From the NCBI RefSeq assembly GCF_000334455.1, contig NZ_BANX01000015.1:62001-126000 (forward strand): DNA of 64,000 nt, in the 5' to 3' direction. Position numbers and translations under genes: made by a program. This stretch comes from Gordonia soli NBRC 108243. Lineage in GTDB: Bacteria > Actinomycetota > Actinomycetes > Mycobacteriales > Mycobacteriaceae. Every line of letters begins with the position of its first letter. Within the stretch, counting starts at the first letter, position 1. This document shows positions 16,501 to 26,796 of the stretch, in pieces. The notes beneath the pieces were generated by a model that was not told the origin of the DNA, made no database searches, and saw only the letters and a program-made list of their open reading frames with translations.

Positions 16501-17580
16501 TCAGCTCCCGGCGACCAACCCGCGTCCGGAGATTAGCGGCAGATCGAGCGCGGTGACCAGGCCGGGCTTCGCGTCGACGACCGCTGCGACCGCGTTCACC
16601 AGGCGCATGGCCGTGACGATCATCCCGGACACATTGTGATCGCCGTGCTTGCCGTGGTGGGTGAACTCGACTTCCATCTCCGGTTCACCGGAGACGATGA
16701 TCCGGTAGCAACCGTCACCCTTCGCCGGCGTCGGCCAGTCCGGGGCCTGGTCGGGGTGCGTGCGGGTGAAGTGCTCCAGCACCACCCGCGGCACTCCCCC
16801 GACCTTCCCGATGACCTGGAAGTGCAATGCCGCCATCGTGCCCTCGGGGATCTCCACCGACACGGTCGAGTAGTCGCGGTCCGCGGCCACCCGGTCGAAC
16901 TGTTCTTCCAGCGGCTCATCGAGGGTGAGATCCAATCCCGCGGCGATCTGACGGACGACGCTGCCCCAGGCCAGGGACAGCACGCCGGGATTCAGCAGCA
17001 TCGGGGTGGAGTCCATCGGCTGACCGAAACCGAAGATCGACTTCATCACCACCGGTTGGTAGTACGTCGAGTAGTCGGCGATCTCCAGGCAACGCACCTC
17101 GTCGATCCTCTGCGAGAGACTCGTGATCGACAGCGGCAGTGCGTCGTTGGCGAAGCCCGGGTCGATCCCGTTGACGTGCAGGCTGGCGTTGCCCTCTCGG
17201 CCGGCCGCCTCGACCCGCTCGACCAGTTCATCGGGCAGCACCCCATGCGGGAACTGCAGGACCACCGGTCCACTCGACACCACGTTGATCCCCTGGGAGA
17301 TGAAGAAGATCAGATCCTCGATCGCATCGAAGACGCGGTCATCGGTCATCGCGGTGTGCACGATGCAGTCGGGCCGCAGCGCCACCAGGGCGTCCCGATC
17401 GTTCGTCGCCGACACCCCGAGCTCTCGCCCCAGCCCGGCCAGCTCGCCGGCGTCCTTGCCGATTTTGGCGGGACCGGAGACCCAGACACCGACCAGTTCG
17501 AGGTCGGGTCGGGCATCGATCCCGGCGATGGCATGCCTACCCACGGTTCCGGTCGACCACTCGACCACTCGGATCGTCAT
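16501..17580 (-). CDS. Dihydrodipicolinate-reductase-like NAD(P)-dependent oxidoreductase
   Basis: A 359-residue protein with an N-terminal Rossmann fold (IRVVEWSTGTVGRHAIAGI) and the long C-terminal domain seen in 2,4-diaminopentanoate dehydrogenase-like proteins of actinobacteria. Members are often annotated as dihydrodipicolinate reductase, but true DapB is shorter. A perfect KstR-type box lies 11 nt upstream of the ATG, suggesting induction during steroid catabolism. Neighbours give no other hint. Substrate and direction are unknown. Confidence 0.75.
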   Translation of the reverse strand: MTIRVVEWSTGTVGRHAIAGIDARPDLELVGVWVSGPAKIGKDAGELAGLGRELGVSATNDRDALVALRPDCIVHTAMTDDRVFDAIEDLIFFISQGINVVSSGPVVLQFPHGVLPDELVERVEAAGREGNASLHVNGIDPGFANDALPLSITSLSQRIDEVRCLEIADYSTYYQPVVMKSIFGFGQPMDSTPMLLNPGVLSLAWGSVVRQIAAGLDLTLDEPLEEQFDRVAADRDYSTVSVEIPEGTMAALHFQVIGKVGGVPRVVLEHFTRTHPDQAPDWPTPAKGDGCYRIIVSGEPEMEVEFTHHGKHGDHNVSGMIVTAMRLVNAVAAVVDAKPGLVTALDLPLISGRGLVAGS

Positions 17581-17590
17581 GGCTTCAAAC

Positions 17591-17604
17591 TAGAACACGT
17601 TTCA
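17591..17604. promoter_or_regulatory. KstR-type operator
   Basis: TAGAACACGTTTCA fits the published TNNAACNNGTTNNA pattern of the cholesterol-responsive repressor KstR at every fixed position. It lies in the 70-nt gap directly before the reductase gene on the minus strand. The same pattern occurs twice in front of hsaA and kshA in this window. Confidence 0.75.
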
Positions 17605-17650
17605 CTTTCGGGCGGACGATTCCGCCGATCTTTCCGCCGCCCGCGTCGGC

Positions 17651-18535
17651 TCAGTACGCAGGCGCGGTGTCTGCCGGTCGGTCGTTGATCCAGGCAGTGG
17701 TCGACGGCACCAGCACGAGGACCAGGGTGATGAGCGGGAAGACGACACCCGCGACCTGGCCGAGGATGCCGCCCACCCCGACGTCGGCACCCGTCGTGTC
17801 GAGCTGGGAGAGGAATGCGTACTGGGAGATGGTCAGTGCGAGTCCGGAGACCAGATAGATCGCGCAGCCGGATGCGATGAGCGTCCGCCCCACCATCGAT
17901 CGTCGCAACACCGCGACGCCCCCTCCGACCAACAGCCCGGCGACCACGATGTTGATCACCGCCACCACCGCCAGCAGCGCGACGAACCACCCGGGGAAGT
18001 ACTGGTCGGCGCCGTCGATGCCGAGCGCCACGAGGATGACGAACAGCAGGGAGATCACCCCGATCGCCGAGGCCAACGCTCCCAGGAAGGACAACACCGA
18101 CGCCGCGATCGCAGTGGCTCCCGACGCGCGGGCGGGTGCGTACTGACCGGCGAACTGTGGGGTCCCGAACGGCACCTGGCCGTTCTGGGGGTACGACGTC
18201 GGCCCATACGGAGCGCCGACATTCGCCGGGGTGCCGTACACCGGCGCCCCGTACGCCGGGGTGCCGTACGCCGGGGACTCGTACGGGCTGCCGCCGTACG
18301 GGTTCGGCGCGTACGACTGGGCCGCCGACTGCCGATTCGGCGCCGACAGACCGGGGCCATACTGGTTCGCGCCCTGCGGATCTGCGCCGAACGGCGACGA
18401 TCCGTACGTCGGTCCCGGGGCTCCCGGCGCGGGCTGTGCCCACACAGTGGGCTCTGCGGACGGACTCGGGGCGCCCCCGCTCGGAGAGCCGTATCCGTCG
18501 TGCGGGCCTTGGGGATCGGGGTGCGGCTGATTCAT
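17651..18535 (-). CDS. Membrane protein with Pro/Gly/Tyr-rich N-terminal tail
   Basis: A 294-residue protein. The first 130 or so residues are low complexity with repeated PYG, PAYG and GTPA motifs. Four hydrophobic segments follow (roughly residues 140-170, 185-210, 220-240 and 255-285), matching the many actinobacterial tail-plus-four-helix proteins of unknown function. The repeat DNA is locally duplicated around 18225-18310. The 235 nt upstream hold only a terminator hairpin belonging to the amine oxidase gene. It is transcribed towards the KstR-box gene. Confidence 0.75.
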   Translation of the reverse strand: MNQPHPDPQGPHDGYGSPSGGAPSPSAEPTVWAQPAPGAPGPTYGSSPFGADPQGANQYGPGLSAPNRQSAAQSYAPNPYGGSPYESPAYGTPAYGAPVYGTPANVGAPYGPTSYPQNGQVPFGTPQFAGQYAPARASGATAIAASVLSFLGALASAIGVISLLFVILVALGIDGADQYFPGWFVALLAVVAVINIVVAGLLVGGGVAVLRRSMVGRTLIASGCAIYLVSGLALTISQYAFLSQLDTTGADVGVGGILGQVAGVVFPLITLVLVLVPSTTAWINDRPADTAPAY

Positions 18536-18739
18536 GGCGAGGTCCTCGGATCGTCGGCAGCGGCCTGGGCGGCGGGGCCCGGCGTCGGCACCGATTACAA
18601 CATCCCGGACGCGGCCACGCGGATCGACGTCGGTTCGGCGACCGACACCGACGGTTCACACCGGATGTGGACACCACGATCACGCCGGATTCGACGGCGG
18701 TTGCCGCCCCACGTCGAGTGGCCAGCCGTGAAGGACCGG

Positions 18740-18774
18740 GTAGTCGTCGAGCACCCCTCGCACTCGACGACTAC
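18740..18774. terminator. Terminator-like hairpin at the amine oxidase stop
   Basis: Perfect 12-bp arms (GTAGTCGTCGAG and its complement) flank an 11-nt loop. The amine oxidase stop codon lies within the stem. There is no U-run, which is usual in this high-GC group. Confidence 0.6.
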
Positions 18775-20144
18775 ACGGGCGCCGCAGCGTCCTGTTCGGG
18801 TAGGACGGCTCGGATCTCGCGCGCCGCGCGACGCCCTGACTCGACTGCGCCGTCGATGTATCCGGCCCACCTCGTGGCGGTCTCGGTCCCGGCCCAGTGC
18901 AGCGGCCCGATCGGCGCTCGCAACGCCGGACCGAACCGGGTCAGGGTTCCCGGGGCGAGGAATGCCCCGTAACAGCCGCGGCTGTATTCCTCTTCGGCCC
19001 AGTCACGCTCGATGTAGTCGATCGGCGCGCCGGCGTTCGGACCGAAGTAGGCGACGAGGTCGTCGATCACCTGCGAACGTCGGGTCGGGAGATCGAGTCG
19101 GCTCCCGACATCGGCGTGCCGACCCTCGAGGAATCCGACGAGTACCCCCGGAGCCCCGTCCGCCGGGGTGTTGTCGAACACCGTGCCCAGCGCTCGGCGA
19201 TCACTGTTCGCCTGACCGCTCATACCCGCGTTGCGCCAGAACGGTTCGTCGTAGACCACGTTGACCTTGATGACGCGGCCCATCGGCATCCGCTGCGCGA
19301 GTTGATCCCGATCCCCGGGCAGACCCGGGCTGAACCGGATCCGTGCTACCAGCGGCGGCGGCACCGCGAGGATCGCAGTACGGGCCCGGATGGTCGTCGA
19401 ACCCGTGCGGACAGTGACCCCCGAACCGTTCCAATCGATCTCGGACACCGGGCTGTCGAGGATCACACGATCCCCGAGGGACTCGGCGATGGCCAGCGCG
19501 ATCTGCTGCGACCCGCCACCGACCCGGTCCTGTTGCGCACCTCCCGCGGTGTCGATCAGGGCGTCGACGCCGCCGGCCGAACCGATGTAGAAAGCAGCCC
19601 ACAGCGCGGACAGATCAGACGGTTCGGCTGAGAACACCGCTTCGGTGATCAGACGGAAGAAGCCTCGGCCGCGGGAGGTGCGCGCCGTTCGGCGCAGCCA
19701 CGTCTCGAAGGTCTGCCCGTCGAGCTCGGCCGCCTGCGGTGTCGACCACGGCTCGCTCAGCACCACCGAGCGCGCCAGACGATCGAGACGCCACTGCGTC
19801 TGCGCGATGTCGGCCAAGGAGATCGGGTCCAGTCGCGGGACGCGACCGGTGTACTCCGACCGCGAATCCCCGACCTCGGCGACATGTCGCCCCTCCACGT
19901 ACGTCGGGAAGGTCGTCAGACCCAGTTCATCGATGAGGCCGAGCACCTGATGCTGGGTCGGTCCCACCCACTGTCCACCGACCTCGATCGGTGATCCGCC
20001 CGGCAGGACATCGTTGAGCAGGCGTCCGCCGACTCGGTCGCGCGCCTCGAGGACCAGCACGTCGACGCCCGCACGGCCCAGCTCACGCGCAGCGACCAGG
20101 CCGGCGACACCGGCGCCCACGACGACCACATCTGCCGACCGCAT
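18771..20144 (-). CDS. Flavin-containing amine oxidase
   Basis: FAD-dependent amine oxidase of 457 residues, close in layout to putrescine and monoamine oxidases. The N-terminal dinucleotide-binding motif VVVVGAGVAGLVAARELGR starts at residue 5 and is followed by LEARDRVGGRLLN and GGQWVGPTQHQV. The C-terminal FAD segment WAGTETATRWAGYIDGAVESG is intact. I start at the ATG right before this motif because the upstream extension runs into the regulator promoter. It is divergent from a TetR gene with a perfect palindrome between them. The substrate is probably a primary amine. Confidence 0.9.
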   Translation of the reverse strand: MRSADVVVVGAGVAGLVAARELGRAGVDVLVLEARDRVGGRLLNDVLPGGSPIEVGGQWVGPTQHQVLGLIDELGLTTFPTYVEGRHVAEVGDSRSEYTGRVPRLDPISLADIAQTQWRLDRLARSVVLSEPWSTPQAAELDGQTFETWLRRTARTSRGRGFFRLITEAVFSAEPSDLSALWAAFYIGSAGGVDALIDTAGGAQQDRVGGGSQQIALAIAESLGDRVILDSPVSEIDWNGSGVTVRTGSTTIRARTAILAVPPPLVARIRFSPGLPGDRDQLAQRMPMGRVIKVNVVYDEPFWRNAGMSGQANSDRRALGTVFDNTPADGAPGVLVGFLEGRHADVGSRLDLPTRRSQVIDDLVAYFGPNAGAPIDYIERDWAEEEYSRGCYGAFLAPGTLTRFGPALRAPIGPLHWAGTETATRWAGYIDGAVESGRRAAREIRAVLPEQDAAAPV

Positions 20145-20175
20145 CACTCGCGACTCCCCATCCCCCGCGTATCTG

Positions 20176-20192
20176 ACATACAGACTGTATGT
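20176..20192. promoter_or_regulatory. Palindromic operator between amine oxidase and TetR genes
   Basis: ACATACA-GAC-TGTATGT is a perfect 7-3-7 palindrome centred in the 62-nt divergent gap, 15 nt before the TetR ATG and 32 nt before the oxidase ATG. Its size and place fit the operator of the adjacent TetR protein. Confidence 0.75.
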
Positions 20193-20206
20193 GATAGACA
20201 GTGCGC

Positions 20207-20815
20207 ATGGGAAGGGTGCGTGACAAATACGCCGAAACCACACGACAGACCTTGATCGACACCGGCCGGCGACTGTTCACCGAGCGGGACTTCTCGACCC
20301 TCTCCGCCGAGGAGATCGTCCGCGAGGCCGGTCTCACCCGCGGTGCGCTCTACCACCACTTCGACGGCAAGAAGGGCCTGTTCGAGGCGGTGTTCGTCGA
20401 GCACGAGGCGGAGGCATCGCGGCGCATCGGTGTCGCCGTCGACGGCGGTTCGGACATCCTCGACGCGGTCGATCGCGGGATCAGTGAGTTCCTGTCGGTC
20501 TGCTCCGAACCCGCATACCTGCGAATCGTGTTGCAGCAGGGGCCGATCGCGCTGGGCTGGGCCCGGTGGCGGGAGATCGACCAGGGTTACCTCGGGGACG
20601 TGGTGGTCAGCTCCGTGCAGGCCCTGATCGGTGACGGGATCATCGCGCCGTATCCACCCGAGCTGCTCGTCAGCGTCTACTACGGCGCCCTCACCGAATT
20701 GTCCATGACCATCGCCGATTCCGAGGATCGGGACCGCGCCCGCGTCGATGCGATGGAGATCATCCGCAAGATGATCGGCGGGCTGATCGTGCAACCCGAC
20801 CAGTCCGAGAACTGA
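20207..20815 (+). CDS. TetR-family transcriptional regulator
   Basis: A 202-residue regulator with a clear N-terminal DNA-binding domain (RDKYAETTRQTLIDTGRRLF, then LSAEEIVREAGLTRGALYHHF, residues about 5-55). The C-terminal domain is of the type found in many efflux and catabolic repressors. The ATG is chosen over a GTG two codons upstream because it leaves the operator free. It is divergent from the amine oxidase and probably represses it. Confidence 0.9.
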   Translation: MGRVRDKYAETTRQTLIDTGRRLFTERDFSTLSAEEIVREAGLTRGALYHHFDGKKGLFEAVFVEHEAEASRRIGVAVDGGSDILDAVDRGISEFLSVCSEPAYLRIVLQQGPIALGWARWREIDQGYLGDVVVSSVQALIGDGIIAPYPPELLVSVYYGALTELSMTIADSEDRDRARVDAMEIIRKMIGGLIVQPDQSEN

Positions 20816-20941
20816 GTCACTCCTCGCACATCGCCCGCCGCACATGACCAGAGCTGACATTTCTCACTACAGGTGCGGCCACACTCCTGGTGAACTCGTA
20901 TCCACACGGACATGGACACGAGACAGGAGGAGGGCCGCAGA

Positions 20942-21583
20942 ATGGTCTTCGCGAACAGCAAGCGCTGGATGGCGGACCGCCGCCTGAAGCCCGGTGACGG
21001 ACACCCACTCCCACCCTACCGGTGGTGGAACATGTTCAGCCGCACACGTTTTCATACACATCTGCACGACGGCGACTACACGGTCAGCGTCGACTACACG
21101 GACGACAGCGGATCGATGGCCCACCTGTACCGCGATGGCCGACACCATGCGCGGAGTCGACTACCCGCGATGTTCCCGGTCGGGTCCGGCGTGATCGAGG
21201 TGAAGGCGAGCGGTCACGGACTGCGTCGGATGCATTTCGTCGGTGACGACGGGTCCGAGCGGGTGCTCACACCCGATCCGAGATCCGCCGAGGGGCGCCG
21301 TAGGCGCCTCGCCGAACGAGCTCCGGCCCTGAGCAGCGCGATCGGTTTCCTCGCGGCCGCAATCCTTCTCATCGCACTCCCGTGGGGTCTGATGCAACTC
21401 GCCGACACACTCACGCACATCGAGGCGATCCGGACCTACGTCGAACCGTTCACTCCCCCCATCACGCTGCCGACCTGGGCGCACGTGACCATGGTCGTCG
21501 CACTGCTGGTGGCCGGCACCGAACGCGCACTGATGCTCCGACACCACTGGCTCATCGACCTGCAGAGCAGTCTGGACAGCTGA
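20942..21583 (+). CDS. Membrane protein of unknown function
   Basis: A 213-residue protein. The start is set by an AGGAGGAGGG ribosome site 7 nt upstream; an in-frame ATG 30 nt earlier lacks one. The N-terminal 120 residues are polar with many His and Arg residues (FHTHLHDGDYTVSVDY). Two hydrophobic helices lie at about residues 130-152 and 178-197. I do not recognise the family. The gene stands alone between a TetR gene and the GDPD gene. Confidence 0.65.
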   Translation: MVFANSKRWMADRRLKPGDGHPLPPYRWWNMFSRTRFHTHLHDGDYTVSVDYTDDSGSMAHLYRDGRHHARSRLPAMFPVGSGVIEVKASGHGLRRMHFVGDDGSERVLTPDPRSAEGRRRRLAERAPALSSAIGFLAAAILLIALPWGLMQLADTLTHIEAIRTYVEPFTPPITLPTWAHVTMVVALLVAGTERALMLRHHWLIDLQSSLDS

Positions 21584-21613
21584 CGTCGTCTGGGGACGGT
21601 AGGGTCGGCTCCG

Positions 21614-22495
21614 ATGAGCGGACCCGATGACGACCCAGCCGCCGATGTGTGCGACGCGCCGGTGTCCATCGACCACGGCGCGCATCGCACCTGGTTGAAA
21701 TGGCACCGGGCGCGACGCCGAGCCGGCGACACGGCGTTCACCGCCGAGCGGATCATCGAGGGGATGCGCGCCGGAGCGAGCGTCGAAGTGGATCTGGTGA
21801 TCCACGCAGATCGAGGTTTCGCCGTCCTGCACGACGCCGAGGTCGATCGCGCGACGACCGGCGTCGGCCGGGTCGGTGAACTCGGGGCCGCAACCTTGCG
21901 CACCCTGTACCTCCGTGATGCGCGCGGCGAGCCGACCGACTCACGGGTCCTGGTCCTCGACGATCTCGCCGAGATACTCGACGGAATCGACATCGCGCCG
22001 AAGGCGCTGCTGCAGTTGGATTTCAAGGACACCGCGGCCGACCTCGACGTCGCAGCGCTCGACTCGTTCGAGCAGGCGGTCCGCCCGATCGCCGACCACG
22101 CGATCCTCTCGTGCGGAGACGCCGAGGCCGTTGCGGCGCTGACCGCGCGGGTCCCCGACATCCACATCGGCTACGACCCGTGCCACGGCGGCGCCATCGA
22201 TCGTGTCGTCGGCAGCGGCGATTTCGACGGTTTCGTCGCGGAGGCGGTGCTGGCCGCACCAGGGGCGGAGATGATCTACCTCGACCACGGTCTCGTACTG
22301 CACGCCGCCGACCGCGGCCACGACCTCATCGGCGCATTCCACGACGTGGAGCGTCGGGTCGACGCGTACACGATCCATCGCGCCGATGAACGGACGTTGC
22401 CGATGATCGAGAGGTTGATCGCACTCCGGGCCGACCAGATCACCACCGACGACGCGGAGGGACTCGTCGCCGCCTGGTCTGCCGAGTTCTCGTAG
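21614..22495 (+). CDS. Glycerophosphodiester phosphodiesterase family protein
   Basis: A 293-residue GDPD-type TIM barrel. The signature GASVEVDLVIHADRGFAVLHDAEVDRATTG has the metal-binding Glu-Asp pair and the His of the HD motif, followed by LQLDFKD. The canonical N-terminal HRG...PENT motif is altered (KWHRARRRAGDTAFT), so activity or substrate may differ from classical GDPDs that release sn-glycerol-3-phosphate. No signal peptide is visible. Its stop codon lies inside a strong hairpin shared with the convergent purL. Confidence 0.78.
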   Translation: MSGPDDDPAADVCDAPVSIDHGAHRTWLKWHRARRRAGDTAFTAERIIEGMRAGASVEVDLVIHADRGFAVLHDAEVDRATTGVGRVGELGAATLRTLYLRDARGEPTDSRVLVLDDLAEILDGIDIAPKALLQLDFKDTAADLDVAALDSFEQAVRPIADHAILSCGDAEAVAALTARVPDIHIGYDPCHGGAIDRVVGSGDFDGFVAEAVLAAPGAEMIYLDHGLVLHAADRGHDLIGAFHDVERRVDAYTIHRADERTLPMIERLIALRADQITTDDAEGLVAAWSAEFS

Positions 22496-22531
22496 TACGA
22501 AACGACTCTCGCAGTCGCTCCGTACTACGAG
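22489..22531. terminator. Bidirectional terminator hairpin between GDPD and purL
   Basis: A perfect 11-bp inverted repeat (CTCGTAGTACG and complement) encloses a second 5-bp hairpin (CGACT with AGTCG). It lies between two convergent genes and includes the GDPD stop codon in its left arm. It probably ends transcription from both sides. Confidence 0.75.
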
Positions 22532-22543
22532 ATCGTCAGGAGA

Positions 22544-24841
22544 TCAGACCGCGCCCTGTCCGAACAGTGCGGGAAGCGTGCCCTCGTGGGCTTCGCGGAG
22601 CTCGGCGAGCGGAACGTCGAAGTAGTCCTGCACCGACACCGAGTCACTGCCCTGGTCGACCACACCGATCCGGACCCACGGGACCGAACGGGCATCGAGC
22701 ATCGCGCTGAAGCGCGACTCCTCGGTGCGGGGCACCGAGACCAGCACGCGGCCGGTCGATTCCGAGAACAGCCAGACGAACGGGTCGGCGTCCTCGGGCA
22801 GCAGGATCCGACATCCCGTCTCGCCCGCCAGTGCCGACTCGACGACTGCCTGCGCCAGGCCACCCTCGCTGAGATCGTGTGCGGCCGAGATCAATCCGTC
22901 GCGGGACGAGGCGACGAGGATGTCGGCGAGCAGGCGCTCACGCTCGAGATCGACCTCTGGCGGCACGCCGCCCAGGTGATCGTGGGTGACCTGCGACCAG
23001 ATCGACCCGTCGAACTCGTCGCGGGTCTCGCCGAGGAGGATGAGGGTCTCACCGGGCTCGGTACCGAAGCCGGTCGGGATACGGCGATGCACATCGTCGA
23101 TGACGCCGAGGACACCCACCACCGGGGTCGGCAAGATCGCCGTCGCGCCGGTCTGGTTGTAGAAGCTCACGTTTCCACCGGTGACCGGGATGCCCAGTTG
23201 CGCGCAACCGTCGGCCAGGCCGCGGACCGCCTGCTGGAACTGCCACATGACGGCCGGGTCCTCCGGCGAACCGAAGTTGAGGCAGTTGGTCACGGCCTTG
23301 GGGGACGCGCCCGACACCGCGACGTTGCGGTACGCCTCGGCGAGCGCGAGCTGCGCGCCGCGATACGGGTCGAGGAAGGTGTAGCGACCCGACGCATCCG
23401 TGGACAGTGCGATACCGCGGCCGGTCTTCTCGTCGATGCGGATCACGCCGGAGTCGGCCTGGTCGGCGAGCACTGTGTTGCCGCGCACGTACCGGTCGTA
23501 CTGCTCGGTGATGAACTTGCGGCTGCACAGCGCAGGTGACGCGATGAGCGTCAGCAGCGTGCTGCGCAGTTCATCGGGGGTCTCCGGTCGCTGCAGCGGA
23601 GCGGTCGTCGATGCGACCACCTCGTCCTGCCAGTCCGGACGCGCGAGCGGACGCTCGTAGACCGGCCCTTCGTGTGCGACGGTGCGCGGCGGCACGTCGA
23701 CGACGGTCTCGCCGTCCCACGTGATGACGAGCCGCTCACCGTCGGTGACCTCACCGATGACGGTGGCGAGGACGTCCCACTTGCGGCAGACGTCCAGGAA
23801 CTTCTCCACGTTCTCCGGGGTCACGACCGCGCACATGCGTTCCTGGGACTCGCTGGAGAGCACCTCTGCCGGCGTCATGCCCTCGGCGCGACGGGGGACC
23901 TGCTCGAGGTCGATGTGCATGCCACCGTCACCGGCGGCCGCCAGCTCCGACGTCGCGCAGGCCAGGCCGGCACCGCCGAGATCCTGGATGCCGACGACCA
24001 GGCCGGCGTGGTAGAGCTCGAGACAGCACTCGATGAGCACCTTCTCGGTGAACGGGTCGCCGACCTGCACCGACGGCAGCTTCTTGCGGCTGGGTCCGGC
24101 ACCGTCGGAGTCGTCGAAGGTCTCCGACGCAAGCACCGACACCCCGCCGATGCCGTCCAGGCCAGTCCGGGCGCCGAACAGGATGATCTTGTTACCCGCA
24201 CCGGATGCGAACGCCAGCTGGAGGTCCTCGGTGCGGAGCACCCCGGCGCACAGCGCGTTGACCAGCGGATTGCCCGCGTAGCTGGCGTCGAAGACGGTCT
24301 CCCCCCCGACGTTCGGCAGGCCGAGCGAATTGCCGTAGCCACCCACGCCGCGGACCACACCGTCGACGACCCGGCGGGTGTCGGGGGCATCTGCGGCACC
24401 GAAACGGAGCTGGTCCATGACCGCGATCGGACGTGCCCCCATCGCCATGATGTCGCGCACGATGCCGCCGACGCCGGTGGCCGCGCCCTGGTACGGCTCG
24501 ACGTAGCTCGGGTGGTTGTGCGACTCGACCTTGAAGGTGACGGCCCAGCCGTCGCCCACGTCGACGACACCGGCGTTCTCGCCGATACCGGCAAGCATGC
24601 CGGCGCGCATCTCGTCGGTCGTGGTCTCACCGAAGTAGCGCAGGTGCACCTTGGACGACTTGTAACTGCAGTGCTCCGACCACATCACCGAATACATGGC
24701 CAGTTCGGCGTCGGTGGGACGCCGACCGAGGATCTCGCGGATGCGCGCGTACTCGTCATCCTTCAGGCCGAGCTCACGGAACGGCTGAGGGTGATCGGGG
24801 GTCTGGTTTGCGGACGAGACGGTATCCACCTGGGCACTCAC
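22544..24841 (-). CDS. purL: Phosphoribosylformylglycinamidine synthase subunit PurL
   Basis: FGAM synthetase catalytic subunit of the small (PurS/PurQ-dependent) type. It converts FGAR, ATP and glutamine-derived ammonia to FGAM. From the GTG start the protein has 765 residues, close to the mycobacterial length. Motifs include [16 protein letters not shown] near the N-terminus, [52 protein letters not shown] and [14 protein letters not shown] longer upstream frame of low-complexity residues is rejected. purQ and purS are not in the window. Confidence 0.97.
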   Translation of the reverse strand: MSAQVDTVSSANQTPDHPQPFRELGLKDDEYARIREILGRRPTDAELAMYSVMWSEHCSYKSSKVHLRYFGETTTDEMRAGMLAGIGENAGVVDVGDGWAVTFKVESHNHPSYVEPYQGAATGVGGIVRDIMAMGARPIAVMDQLRFGAADAPDTRRVVDGVVRGVGGYGNSLGLPNVGGETVFDASYAGNPLVNALCAGVLRTEDLQLAFASGAGNKIILFGARTGLDGIGGVSVLASETFDDSDGAGPSRKKLPSVQVGDPFTEKVLIECCLELYHAGLVVGIQDLGGAGLACATSELAAAGDGGMHIDLEQVPRRAEGMTPAEVLSSESQERMCAVVTPENVEKFLDVCRKWDVLATVIGEVTDGERLVITWDGETVVDVPPRTVAHEGPVYERPLARPDWQDEVVASTTAPLQRPETPDELRSTLLTLIASPALCSRKFITEQYDRYVRGNTVLADQADSGVIRIDEKTGRGIALSTDASGRYTFLDPYRGAQLALAEAYRNVAVSGASPKAVTNCLNFGSPEDPAVMWQFQQAVRGLADGCAQLGIPVTGGNVSFYNQTGATAILPTPVVGVLGVIDDVHRRIPTGFGTEPGETLILLGETRDEFDGSIWSQVTHDHLGGVPPEVDLERERLLADILVASSRDGLISAAHDLSEGGLAQAVVESALAGETGCRILLPEDADPFVWLFSESTGRVLVSVPRTEESRFSAMLDARSVPWVRIGVVDQGSDSVSVQDYFDVPLAELREAHEGTLPALFGQGAV

Positions 24842-25011
24842 CCCACAGATTCTAGATGTCGGCGCGGGGGCTCTCTCACCTCGTCTCCACGCACCGGGGA
24901 CCGAGCGCTCGGGCGCCGCCACCTGCCGCCGCGCGGACCGGTTACGGCTAGGCTGTTGCCTTGATCGAGACGGTCGATGCGCCGGGGGCGCGGGAGACTC
25001 ACGGGGGGCCG

Positions 25012-26796
25012 ATGGCAGACGTCCGCAAGGCGCGAAAACTCTTCGACCTCGGCGTGCTCTCACTCGGGATCCCGGTCGAGGGACAGGAGCCCATCGACAA
25101 CCCCGCACAAGCCGCCAAGGCCTTCACCCGTGCCAGCGAGTGGGACCCGTCGATGACCGACGCGTGGTTGGGACGTCTGGCCTGCGGCGACAATGCCGAC
25201 GAGGTGATCCTCGCCCTCTATCGCGGACGCGCCGCCATCGGCGTCGAGCAGCGCCGTCTCGGACTCCCGCCCGGCACCATCGTCGGACGCTGGGACACCG
25301 GGCTGTTCATCGACTACCCGATGACCGACGGCATCGAGGCAGCGACCGCGTACGCCGCGTCGTTGGTCCGGGGCAAGGACTACGCCGGGGCGCAGGAGGT
25401 CCTCGACGAGATCGCGCCAGCTCATCGCTCGCCGGTCGTCGAGTACGTCCAGGCCGCCACCTACTTCCGAGCCCAGCGATGGCCCGACGTGTTGTCGGCG
25501 CTCGGTCGCTCGGAGAAGTGGGGCGACCCGTACATGCGGGCCGGCGCCGACTTCATGGCAGGCTCGGCGTGCGTGCAACTCGGGATGTTCGGCGAGGGCA
25601 TCCGGCGGCTCGAAGGCGCCATCGACGGGCCGATCCGATCGTGCGCGACCGAGGCACTCTTCACCTACGGCCTGGCGTTACGCGAGCAAGGCCACGAGGA
25701 CAAGGCGAAATCCGTTCTGGAGCAGGCCTACTCCCGCAACCCACGACACACCGCGGCGGCCGATGCGCTCCGGTCGCCGAGCTTCCGGCTCGTCATCGAG
25801 ACACCGGAGTCCATCGCCGAACGCACCGACCCCTGGGATCCCGACTCCAAACCGCAGTCGGGCCAGATGCTCACCCGTGAGGCGATCGACTCGCCCGTCG
25901 AGCGGAACGAACTGGTCGAGGAGGCGCAGCGCGAACTCCAGGCGCAGATCGGACTCGACTCGGTGAAGGAGCAGGTGGCCAAGCTGCAGTCGGCCGCGTT
26001 GCTGGCGAAGGTCCGCGCCGACAAGGGCTTGTCGACGTCGGCGCGCAGCCTGCACCTCGCGTTCACCGGTCCGCCCGGCACGGGTAAGACCACCGTTGCC
26101 CGGATCATCGCGAAGATCTACTGCGGCCTCGGCTTCATCAGCTCCGACAAGGTGGTCGAAGCGACCCGACGCGACTTCGTCGGCGAGCATCTGGGCAGCA
26201 CGGCCATCAAGACATCGGCGTTGATCGACTCGGCGATGGACGGCGTCCTGTTCGTCGACGAGGCATACACCCTCATCCAGCAGGGCCTCTCGGGCGGCGA
26301 CGCGTTCGGTCGCGAGGCCGTCGACACCCTGCTGGCCCGGATGGAGGACGACCGCGACCGACTCGTGGTGATCATCGCGGGATACGACGCGGAGATCGAC
26401 CGCTTCCTCTCCGCCAACGAGGGGCTCGCGTCCCGCTTCGCGCGTCGCGTGCGGTTCGACTCGTACACGCCGTCCGAGCTCGCCCGCATCGGCGAACACA
26501 TCGCGCGCCGACGCGACTCACTACTGACCCCCGAGGCCCTCGTCGAGCTGGAACTCGGCTGCACTCCGCTGTATCACGAAGTGCGCGACAGCGGTTCGAC
26601 CGTTCGCCGCGCCATCGACGGCGCGGGCAACGGTCGTTTCATCCGGAACATCATCGAGGCGGCCGAAGAGGAGCGCGAATACCGACTGTCGGCGTCCGCT
26701 GACGTCAGCGCGTTGTCGCCAGATGATCTGATGCGCATCGAGGCGACCGACATCGCCACCGCGCTGTCAGGCGTGCTGTCGGGGTTGCGTCGATGA
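25012..26796 (+). CDS. eccA: EccA-type AAA+ ATPase of type VII secretion, orphan
   Basis: A 594-residue protein with an N-terminal TPR-like helical domain (about residues 1-290) and a C-terminal AAA+ domain. Walker [10 protein letters not shown], starts at residue 353; Walker B, VLFVDEA, starts at residue 412; an Arg-rich SRFARRVRF follows later. This is the CbxX/CfqX layout of EccA, a cytosolic ATPase that handles secreted substrates in ESX systems. No other ecc, esx, PE or mycP gene is in the window, so it is an orphan here. The ATG is preferred over a TTG 17 codons upstream because of the GGGG-rich ribosome site. It overlaps a lipoprotein gene by 4 nt. Confidence 0.85.
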   Translation: MADVRKARKLFDLGVLSLGIPVEGQEPIDNPAQAAKAFTRASEWDPSMTDAWLGRLACGDNADEVILALYRGRAAIGVEQRRLGLPPGTIVGRWDTGLFIDYPMTDGIEAATAYAASLVRGKDYAGAQEVLDEIAPAHRSPVVEYVQAATYFRAQRWPDVLSALGRSEKWGDPYMRAGADFMAGSACVQLGMFGEGIRRLEGAIDGPIRSCATEALFTYGLALREQGHEDKAKSVLEQAYSRNPRHTAAADALRSPSFRLVIETPESIAERTDPWDPDSKPQSGQMLTREAIDSPVERNELVEEAQRELQAQIGLDSVKEQVAKLQSAALLAKVRADKGLSTSARSLHLAFTGPPGTGKTTVARIIAKIYCGLGFISSDKVVEATRRDFVGEHLGSTAIKTSALIDSAMDGVLFVDEAYTLIQQGLSGGDAFGREAVDTLLARMEDDRDRLVVIIAGYDAEIDRFLSANEGLASRFARRVRFDSYTPSELARIGEHIARRRDSLLTPEALVELELGCTPLYHEVRDSGSTVRRAIDGAGNGRFIRNIIEAAEEEREYRLSASADVSALSPDDLMRIEATDIATALSGVLSGLRR

